This document shows, piece after piece, positions 1-5,253 of a stretch of DNA of 38,972 nt (positions within the stretch are counted from its first letter, which is position 1; each line of letters starts with the position of its first letter). The DNA is taken from assembly GCA_949879775.1 (NCBI GenBank), contig CATLBW010000008.1, forward strand, positions 1-38,972, read 5' to 3'. The translations under genes and the position numbers were made by a program. Source of the stretch: an uncultured Lachnospiraceae bacterium. Its GTDB lineage: Bacteria; Bacillota; Clostridia; Lachnospirales; Lachnospiraceae. The notes beneath the pieces are model-generated. The model did not search any database. It had not been told where the DNA came from and was given only the letters and a program-made list of their open reading frames with translations.

Positions 1-79
1 TGAGGCTAAAATACAGTGGCATTTCCAAACGGGAGATGCTAGAGAAAAGCTGATATCACTTTATCCGTTAATTTCATCC

Positions 80-101
80 GTCACCTCATAACAGAGGTGA
101 C
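80..101. repeat. Perfect 8-bp inverted repeat (hairpin) in the leading intergenic region
   Basis: GTCACCTC and GAGGTGAC are separated by 6 nt. There is no T-run on either side, so this is not a good intrinsic terminator. It could be an operator or the end of an upstream transcript. Apart from this and the promoter at 159-187, I see nothing interpretable in bases 1-235. Confidence 0.5.
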
Positions 102-158
102 AGATACTCTAAATATCAATGATACAGTACACTAGTGACTCACTAATTTGTTAATATC

Positions 159-187
159 TTGTATCTCTAAAGTCGGCAGACTATAAT
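159..187 (+). promoter_or_regulatory. Sigma-A type promoter for the PNPOx-family gene
   Basis: TTGTAT (159-164) and TATAAT (182-187) are separated by exactly 17 bp. They lie 49 bp upstream of the start codon at 236. Confidence 0.7.
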
Positions 188-235
188 TTGGTTTAGCAAA
201 TCTAATTAAGAAATGAAATTCAGGAGGTGCTTCTT

Positions 236-631
236 ATGTTGAATGAAAATGTAAAAAAACTGCTGGTAGAAAACATGTGGGATTTAGGCACCTGTGCCGA
301 TAATGAGCCGAATGTGGTTCCTGTGGCGTTCAAGGATGTAACGGAAGACGGGAAGCTGGTGGTGGGTGACGTATTCCTTGAGACCACGCTGAACAATCTG
401 AAGGCAAACGGCGGCAGGATTGCCATTTCCGTATATGATGCAAAGTCTCTGGAAGGCTACCAGATTAAGGGCATTGCGGAGTACGTGACAGAAGGTGCGG
501 TTGTTGATACGTTTAAGGCCATGGTGGAAAAAATGTTCAATGGAGCGGCTACCGCAAAGGGCGCGCTGGTTATTACACCGGAAAAAGTGATCGTGACTAC
601 CCCTGGAGCGGAGAACAAAAAAGTTCTGTAA
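236..631 (+). CDS. Pyridoxamine 5'-phosphate oxidase family (FMN-binding split-barrel) protein
   Basis: This is a 131-aa single-domain protein. The opening (LNENVKKLLVEN, then GTCADNEPNVVPVAF) and the later IAISVYDAKSLEGYQIKGIAEY segment match the small split-barrel flavoproteins of the pyridoxamine 5'-phosphate oxidase-like superfamily. They carry the usual 'no access to X, compare with Y' strand order. The frame could open earlier at a GTG (227), but that codon lies inside the AGGAGG at 222-227, so ATG 236 is chosen with 8-nt spacing. The family binds FMN or related cofactors; the substrate cannot be read from sequence, and true PNP oxidase activity is unlikely at this length. The gene is monocistronic, with its own promoter upstream and terminator downstream. 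Confidence 0.8.
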   Translation: MLNENVKKLLVENMWDLGTCADNEPNVVPVAFKDVTEDGKLVVGDVFLETTLNNLKANGGRIAISVYDAKSLEGYQIKGIAEYVTEGAVVDTFKAMVEKMFNGAATAKGALVITPEKVIVTTPGAENKKVL

Positions 632-640
632 GGCGGACAA

Positions 641-685
641 AAAACGGCGGGTGCAGAGCACATAAAAATGCTCTGTACCCGTTTT
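641..685 (+). terminator. Intrinsic terminator after the PNPOx-family gene
   Basis: A 12-bp stem (649-660 with 669-680, one G-U pair) has an 8-nt loop. It is extended by an A-rich 5' arm and ends in GTTTT. Confidence 0.8.
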
Positions 686-772
686 ACATATGGCAGATAA
701 TAGTTGTGTGATGTTAAAGTTAAATAGCCATGCCGTGGAGCCGTGTGGCTTATAACACTGTGGGAGGAAATT

Positions 773-976
773 ATGAAAGCCTATATTGATCCGGAAAAAT
801 GTATTGGCTGTGGGGCCTGCATCGCAGAATGCCCGGAACATGCGATCATTATGCTGCCGGGTTTTCGGAGTGAGGTACAGGCTGCAAAATGTAACGGCTG
901 CGGGCATTGTGTGGAACTTTGCCATAGAAAGGCACCGATATTGCGTGATGAAGGTATCATGCCAGGTCACAGATAA
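773..976 (+). CDS. Small 2x[4Fe-4S] ferredoxin-like protein
   Basis: This 67-aa protein carries two ferredoxin cluster motifs, CIGCGACIAEC near residue 9 and CNGCGHCVELC near residue 39. The last cysteine of the second motif is followed by H instead of P. Both motifs have the four cysteines needed for a [4Fe-4S] cluster, so it is a likely cytosolic electron carrier or an iron-sulfur subunit of an unseen partner. GGAGG at 763-767 precedes ATG 773; the in-frame ATG at 743 has no RBS. The 3' end overlaps by 20 bp the 3' end of the truncated Sir2 gene on the other strand. The partner oxidoreductase is not in the window. Confidence 0.85.
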   Translation: MKAYIDPEKCIGCGACIAECPEHAIIMLPGFRSEVQAAKCNGCGHCVELCHRKAPILRDEGIMPGHR

Positions 977-1385
977 CGGCGTCAATATCCCTGCTTATCA
1001 CAATGGAGCGGTCTTCTAATAATGCGGGATAGCAGGGATTGGTGAGGTTTACGCTTGCATAAACGGCATCCGGATTCTTTGCGGTCATGTTCCAGAAAGG
1101 AAACTTAATGACGCCAGGCGAATTGAAGCCGACGCCCAGTTCAAGGTATAAAATCCTTCCGGTTTCATGGCATGACAGGTATTCTTCATAGCGGTCATGT
1201 GCAGTATGCCAGCCTTCATCCCGGACGAAGGTATCATCCCAGAACAGGTTAAAGTCCATTTCCCGTCCACATTTTGGACAGTGCGGGATGAGTTCTGTGG
1301 GTATTCGCATATCCCTAGTCTCTGCCATCATTTTTTTCAGGGTTTCGTAATTGTCATAAGTGTGTAGGACGGATTTTGCGGACAT
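957..1385 (-). pseudogene. Sir2-family NAD-dependent deacetylase, C-terminal half only
   Basis: The open frame encodes 142 aa ending IVISRDIDAVICDLA. It contains IPTELIPHCPKCG followed by DDTFVRDEGWH, RYEEYL, LYLELGVGFNSPGVIKFPFW and NPDAVYASVNL. These correspond to the zinc-binding second half and the NAD-pocket end of the Lachnospiraceae Sir2-like deacetylases, which are normally about 280-300 aa. The N-terminal Rossmann half with the GAGIS-type NAD motif is missing. The open frame ends about 30 bp from a transposon-derived tnpV, so insertion or deletion linked to the mobile element probably removed the 5' half. Only one side of the Cys4 zinc site (CPKC) remains. It is very unlikely to be functional. 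No N-terminal half was found elsewhere in the window. Confidence 0.8.
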
Positions 1386-1418
1386 TCAAAATAAAAAAGA
1401 ATGTGGAGGTAACAGACA

Positions 1419-1791
1419 ATGGCAAAGACGATTTTTGAGGAACTGGGCGGCAAATATGAAAGGCAAAGCGATTACTTACTACCGTGCTTAACTGTACCCG
1501 CCGAAGAAGAACAGCCAATAGGCACATGGGGACAGCGGCATCTGGACTATTTGAAACAGTACCACAAGGTTACATACACCAATCTTCTCACTAGCGGCAG
1601 GCTCAACGCTTACCTTGCCGACATCGACAGGCAGGCGCAGGAACGCTTTGAACGGCTCATAGAGGACATGAAACAGGCACAGGGCAACGGAACAGCTAAA
1701 GGAAGAAAACGCCCTAGGATGGACAGGACGGCTCAATAACATAAGGGATTGTGCGAGGGAGATTGTGAATGAGGAAATTATTTTCGCATAG
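1419..1791 (+). pseudogene. tnpV: TnpV transposon protein, frameshifted
   Basis: The frame opens with MAKTIFEELGGKYERQSDYL and continues through PIGTWGQRHLDYLKQYHKVTY and LNAYLADIDRQAQERFERL, the standard TnpV sequence of Tn4451-like and related clostridial elements. After about codon 89 the frame runs into the unrelated GNGTAKGRKRPRMDRTAQ and stops. From base 1687 the shifted frame reads TEQLKEENALGWTGRLNNIR, then DCAREIVNEEIIFA and stop at 1789-1791, which is the expected TnpV C-terminus. A net frame change between 1685 and 1687, most simply loss of 2 nt, has therefore broken the gene. The RBS GGAGG lies just upstream. It marks the remnant of a larger mobile element; no resolvase or relaxase is visible here. 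Confidence 0.85.
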
Positions 1792-1797
1792 ACAGGC

Positions 1798-1836
1798 AAG
1801 GTGGCAGAATGTAAAAGTTCTGTCACTTTTCTTTTC
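1798..1836 (+). terminator. Terminator after tnpV
   Basis: AAGGTGGCAGAA pairs with TTCTGTCACTTTT (G-U pairs allowed) across a short loop and is followed by CTTTT. Confidence 0.6.
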
Positions 1837-1919
1837 ATAGGGCTGATTAAAGTTGATATTTGCCAGAAGGAGTTTCAGCATGGTAGAATATAAACCTGTC
1901 TTTGACAGTTAGTAGATTA

Positions 1920-1964
1920 AAAAATCGCTGTATCCCTTGTATTTTCTGGGTTACAGCGATTTTT
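1920..1964. terminator. Terminator-like hairpin inside the left end of the IS
   Basis: A 17-nt arm (1920-1936) pairs with 1948-1964 with one mismatch. It has an A-run on one side and a T-run on the other, so it can stop transcription in either direction. It lies just past the transposase stop codon, as is common near IS ends. Confidence 0.65.
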
Positions 1965-1988
1965 GCTGTTGTCACGAAGTATAGTAAT

Positions 1989-3716
1989 TTATTCTTTCCC
2001 TTTACTTTTTTTCTGAATGGTTCTCATGCTGCTTTTGGTTATGAATTGATAATCTGTTCGGAAACTACAGACTTCATGGAGATCATCCGTGATAAGCTCC
2101 CGTTTGTATAGTGGGATAAATCCCTGTTCCTGTATTTCGGCGAAATTCATTGCTTTCAGCGTATCTAATAATTCTTCGCAGGTGTACTTATAATCCAGTT
2201 TTTTCTCGAGAAGACGGTAGAGTGTCAATGCGAGGAAACAAATCAGGAAATGTGCTTTGATCCGGTTTTCATCCTGTAAATAAACAGGTCTTGCAGAAAA
2301 ATCTGTTTTCATGATCCGGAAACATTCCTCGATCTGCCATCTGCCCTCACTTACTTTCAGAATATCGCTGGCCTCATCATCCAAAAGGTCTGTGCATACT
2401 GCATAGAGTCCGTCGTACCGGGCCTCGTCAGAAACCTTCCCCTCATCCAGATAATGTTGGGTATCAGCAGCTTCCCCTTCTTTTGTAACTGCTATTTTTC
2501 CAATAAACCTGGCCGGGTCATTGGGATTTTTCCGATTCTTTTTGGACTTCCCTGAATCCAGCATCTTCTGTGCCCGCTCCACCTGTTTGTCACGGATAGA
2601 TTTCTGATAAAGTGCATATTTCGGGGAATACGTAATGATCAGGCGCTGGTGCAGTTTCTTTGTGGTATAGGGTTCGTCCTTGTAATAAAGCCCTTTGTCA
2701 TCCTCAGAAAGCTTTGTGATATCGACAGGAGTATCATCCGATACTCTCTTAAAGCCCTGCGTACTTAAAGCCCATTCTTTTTCTTCTTTCTTCAGTTTTT
2801 TGATGGACTGGGTTACGATATAAGCCCGTTCTCCCATGTGGTTGTATTCCCGGATGGATTCAGAGCCCAGTCCAGCATCACTGCAGTAAATGAATTTCTG
2901 GCATCCGAACTCTCCAAGGACTTTCTTTTCTAATGGCTTCAAAGATGTCTGTTCATTTGCATTTCCCGGAAAGAGTGAGAAAGCAAGGGGGATTCCATCC
3001 CCGTCCATAAACAGCCCCATTTGAATAATAGGGTTTGGTCTGTGTTCTTTACTTTTTCCGTATTTTTTGGCGCCGTCTTCCTGTTCAATTTCGAAGTAAT
3101 AATTCGAGCAGTCATAATAAAGGATCTTGTCATTTCTCTTTCCAAGATAATGGCTGTTTTTATAGACTTCTGCCTGGATGAGGTCACATTCAGCCCCAAG
3201 GACATCCAATGCCCGATACACATCATGGAGTTCGTAGGAAGGTTTCTCTAAAAACTCAGAAGCTGCCTTGTAAGAAGAACGCTTGCTGCAAGGTTCCAGA
3301 ATCCTTGTATAGATCAAGTCAGAAAGAATTGCATTGATATCATACTTGAATTTATATTTCTGTTTTAACTTCCGGCAGATCTTATTCATTTGCAGCTGAT
3401 AATAAACGGATTGGAGGAAAAGATAGCCGCCACGGAAGAAAGTCTGTTTACCATAATCTAATTGCCTGTCAGCATGGAATGGGATCAATACTGTTTTGGC
3501 TTCTTTTTCCTTTTTATATTTTTCAGTTTCTATTTTCGCTTCATTTTTTGCCCATGCAACAACATCATCTCTTGTAGGGCCATGCTCAGGAAGAAGCTGT
3601 TCTAAAGTTCCCAGCTTGCGGACAATTGTAGAAGTAGTGCATCCATTTGCTTTTACATAAGATCTGCAGATATAAAATGACTCTGCATTTTTAGATTTTG
3701 TTATGTGAAGATTCAT
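1989..3716 (-). CDS. IS1634-family DDE transposase
   Basis: This is an intact 575-aa transposase of the IS4-superfamily IS1634 group. Catalytic region signposts are YYDCSNYYFEIEQ (first Asp about residue 202), FIYCSDAGLGSES (second Asp about 280) and GRWQIEECFRIMKTDF (Glu, about residue 470). PIIQMGLFMDGDGIPLAF and FPGNANEQTSL are typical of the family. AGGAGG lies 8 nt upstream of ATG 3716. A TATAAT on the minus strand (complement at 3738-3743) with a poor -35 is the likely promoter. The frame has no breaks, so the element may still be active. Confidence 0.92.
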   Translation of the reverse strand: MNLHITKSKNAESFYICRSYVKANGCTTSTIVRKLGTLEQLLPEHGPTRDDVVAWAKNEAKIETEKYKKEKEAKTVLIPFHADRQLDYGKQTFFRGGYLFLQSVYYQLQMNKICRKLKQKYKFKYDINAILSDLIYTRILEPCSKRSSYKAASEFLEKPSYELHDVYRALDVLGAECDLIQAEVYKNSHYLGKRNDKILYYDCSNYYFEIEQEDGAKKYGKSKEHRPNPIIQMGLFMDGDGIPLAFSLFPGNANEQTSLKPLEKKVLGEFGCQKFIYCSDAGLGSESIREYNHMGERAYIVTQSIKKLKKEEKEWALSTQGFKRVSDDTPVDITKLSEDDKGLYYKDEPYTTKKLHQRLIITYSPKYALYQKSIRDKQVERAQKMLDSGKSKKNRKNPNDPARFIGKIAVTKEGEAADTQHYLDEGKVSDEARYDGLYAVCTDLLDDEASDILKVSEGRWQIEECFRIMKTDFSARPVYLQDENRIKAHFLICFLALTLYRLLEKKLDYKYTCEELLDTLKAMNFAEIQEQGFIPLYKRELITDDLHEVCSFRTDYQFITKSSMRTIQKKSKGKE

Positions 3717-3877
3717 ATATCATCCCTCCTACCCCTTATTATACCATACAATAACATAAAATAACATATATAAAAACAAAATATTTGACACAAAAAAAGC
3801 AGGTTTTATACGACCTGCAGGTATTTTTGAGATTATTCAACTGTCAAACTCCCGAATTTGTCAACCCCTTTTGTAAG

Positions 3878-3916
3878 AAAAAAATGGTTAGACCTCATAA
3901 AAAGAATCTAACCATT
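3878..3916 (-). terminator. Orphan minus-strand terminator beside the IS
   Basis: AATGGTTAGA (3883-3892) pairs perfectly with TCTAACCATT (3907-3916). On the minus strand the hairpin is followed by a T-rich run. No minus-strand gene now ends here, which suggests a truncated locus. Confidence 0.6.
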
Positions 3917-3932
3917 TCAGACAATTCGTTAT

Positions 3933-3964
3933 TAACTTAATGACATTGCGGAGTGAACAGTAAC
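3933..3964 (+). repeat. 32-bp dispersed repeat, copy 1
   Basis: These 32 bases occur again, exactly, in reverse orientation at 38831-38862. The core reads GACATTGCGGAGTGAACAG. Flanking bases differ between the two copies. Confidence 0.85.
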
Positions 3965-4004
3965 TTTGTTGTTATAGGGCTTATTATGAGGATGGAAGAA
4001 AGGC

Positions 4005-4034
4005 TTTACACCGAAACTGTGTATCTGGTATAAT
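4005..4034 (+). promoter_or_regulatory. Promoter for the 63-aa protein gene
   Basis: TTTACA (4005-4010) and TATAAT (4029-4034) have an 18-bp spacer. They lie 41 bp upstream of the start at 4076. Confidence 0.7.
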
Positions 4035-4075
4035 GAGATTACCATATAAACAGGTTATAGAAAGCAGGTGGTTGT

Positions 4076-4267
4076 ATGCCAAACGGTCTTGAAATTACAA
4101 AAGCTGCAATTGATGATTTTAATAAGATCCAAGACTATATGTTAGTTGCAAAAGAAGAAGGTGCAACAAAGACATATGCAAAGTTAAAAAAGGAATATCT
4201 TTCTTTAAAAGCAATTCTTCAAGTTGCAGGTGTAAATATGACAGATATTGATGAAATCAAAGAATAA
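4076..4267 (+). CDS. Small conserved-looking hypothetical protein (63 aa)
   Basis: The product is an acidic, probably all-helical 63-aa peptide starting MPNGLEITKAAIDDFNKIQ and ending NMTDIDEIKE. It has no membrane segment, cysteine motif or signal peptide, and I do not recognise the family. It has a good promoter, an AGGTGG RBS a few bases upstream and its own terminator, so it is a real transcription unit. Its codons are richer in A and T than those of the downstream exporter, which fits recent acquisition with the neighbouring mobile DNA. Helical peptides of this size next to transposon remnants are sometimes regulators or antitoxins, but nothing in the sequence proves that. Confidence 0.6.
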   Translation: MPNGLEITKAAIDDFNKIQDYMLVAKEEGATKTYAKLKKEYLSLKAILQVAGVNMTDIDEIKE

Positions 4268-4299
4268 TATTTACTTAATTAAATAGTATATCAAACAAA

Positions 4300-4343
4300 A
4301 GGTGCAAAGTCTTTATGGAATTATTGAGGTTTTGCACCTATTT
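4300..4343 (+). terminator. Terminator after the 63-aa gene
   Basis: AGGTGCAAA (4300-4308) pairs perfectly with TTTGCACCT (4331-4339), followed by ATTTAAATT. Confidence 0.6.
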
Positions 4344-4357
4344 AAATTACAACGAAC

Positions 4358-4384
4358 CTTACAAAACTGTAAGTCTTTTTTTTT
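4358..4384 (+). promoter_or_regulatory. BceR-like operator dyad (or weak terminator) upstream of the ABC exporter
   Basis: CTTACA-AAAC-TGTAAG (4358-4373) fits the TNACA-N4-TGTAA consensus known for BceR/PsdR-type response regulators of peptide-antibiotic transporters. It lies 14 bp upstream of the probable -35 box. A T-rich tract follows directly, so the same bases could also form a weak 6-bp intrinsic terminator. No response regulator or kinase is encoded in the window. Confidence 0.5.
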
Positions 4385-4387
4385 ATT

Positions 4388-4416
4388 TTGCAAGCAATTT
4401 GAAAGAAACGTAAGAT
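4388..4416 (+). promoter_or_regulatory. Probable promoter of the ABC exporter operon
   Basis: TTGCAA (4388-4393) and TAAGAT (4411-4416) are separated by 17 bp. A leader of about 155 nt would contain the two hairpin repeats. Confidence 0.5.
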
Positions 4417-4425
4417 AAACTTTAA

Positions 4426-4570
4426 CCTAAGGAGGGACCCACGAAGTGGGAGGATTCCTTAGGTTTATTTGAATAGCCAAGGAAGTGAAAGACCTAAGGA
4501 GGGACCCACGAAGTGGGAGGATTCCTTAGGTTTATTTGAATAGCCAAGGAAGTGAAAGAACTAAGGAGGG
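4426..4570 (+). repeat. SD-hairpin repeat array 1 (two identical 67-bp units plus a truncated unit)
   Basis: Units 4426-4492 and 4493-4559 are identical. Each folds as an outer stem CCTAAGG/CCTTAGG and an inner stem CCCAC/GTGGG with a GAAG loop. The strong Shine-Dalgarno sequence AAGGAGGG sits between the two left arms. The linker contains AGCCAAGGAAGTGAAAG. A third unit is cut after CTAAGGAGGG (4561-4570), and this truncated copy is the RBS of the ABC gene (8-nt spacing to ATG 4579). A related array lies at 13528-13692. Confidence 0.85.
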
Positions 4571-4578
4571 ATTAATTT

Positions 4579-5253
4579 ATGGAAACAATTTTAAAGACAG
4601 AACATTTATGTAAGTATTATGGTTCCGGCGACAATCAGGTGCGGGCGGTGAGAGACGCAAACATCGCCATTGCCAAAGGAGAGTTTACGGCTATTGTGGG
4701 CAAGTCTGGTTCCGGCAAAAGTACGCTGCTGCATCTTCTGGGAGGGCTGGACCATCCCACCAGTGGAAAAGTATGGATGAAGGATAAAGACATGTTTGCC
4801 TTAAAAGAGGAAGAACTTGCCGTGTTCCGCAGGCGAAAAATCGGCTTTATTTTTCAGGCGTTTAATTTGGTATCATCCATCAATGTCTGGGAAAATATCG
4901 TGCTGCCCATAGGGCTTGACGGGAAAGAGGCAGATGAAAGTTTCGTGCGGGATATCGTGAGGACTTTAGGGATTGAGGGAAAGATACATAACCTTCCCCA
5001 CACGCTTTCCGGCGGGCAGCAGCAGAGGGTGGCGATTGCCAGGGCACTTGCCTCCAAACCGGATGTGATTCTTGCCGACGAGCCTACGGGGAACTTAGAT
5101 TCCAAGACCAGCGACGAGGTGGTGGGACTTTTAAAAATGTCGGCGCAGAAATATGGGCAGACGTTGGTAATGATTACCCATGACCAGGATATTGCACAGA
5201 TTGCAGACCGTATATTGGTGATTGAAGACGGAAGGGTGGTGGAACAGGGATGA
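4579..5253 (+). CDS. ABC transporter ATP-binding protein (MacB/LolD/BceA type)
   Basis: This 224-aa nucleotide-binding subunit is complete. Walker A is GKSGSGKST (about residues 41-49), the Q-loop is FQAFNLV, the signature is LSGGQQQR, Walker B is VILADEPTGNLD and the switch histidine is in MITHD. This is the 3.A.1.122/134-type exporter ATPase that pairs with FtsX-like permeases, used for peptide-antibiotic resistance or lipoprotein and peptide export. Translation starts from the truncated SD repeat. The stop overlaps the permease start by 4 bp (ATGA), so the two are translationally coupled. A BceR-like dyad upstream hints at antibiotic-induced control, but the sensor genes are absent. Confidence 0.93.
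   Translation: METILKTEHLCKYYGSGDNQVRAVRDANIAIAKGEFTAIVGKSGSGKSTLLHLLGGLDHPTSGKVWMKDKDMFALKEEELAVFRRRKIGFIFQAFNLVSSINVWENIVLPIGLDGKEADESFVRDIVRTLGIEGKIHNLPHTLSGGQQQRVAIARALASKPDVILADEPTGNLDSKTSDEVVGLLKMSAQKYGQTLVMITHDQDIAQIADRILVIEDGRVVEQG

Larger units (their letters stand above)
1901..3848. mobile_element. IS1634-family insertion sequence, apparently complete
   Basis: The element is about 1.95 kb and carries one intact transposase gene on the minus strand. The ends begin with matching terminal inverted repeats: TTTGACAGTT at 1901-1910 and its complement AACTGTCAAA at 3839-3848. Weaker similarity continues inward. No convincing target-site duplication is seen next to these ends, so the exact boundaries may be off by several bases or the flanks have been rearranged. 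It sits downstream of the tnpV remnant, between the broken sir2 region and the ABC transporter. Confidence 0.8.

Noticed and set aside
284..985. 233-aa minus-strand frame opposite the PNPOx and ferredoxin genes
   Set aside because: It is antisense to two well-supported genes and crosses a terminator. It has no RBS and shows unusual His/Cys/Phe-rich composition.
4358..4384. Calling the CTTACA/TGTAAG dyad plus T-tract simply a terminator
   Set aside because: The stem is only 6 A/T-rich base pairs and its spacing to a good promoter fits an activator site better. The alternative is recorded in the feature.
4426..4570. CRISPR-like array from the two identical 67-bp units
   Set aside because: The units are directly adjacent, with no variable spacers and no cas genes. 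The structure is a hairpin repeat with an SD.
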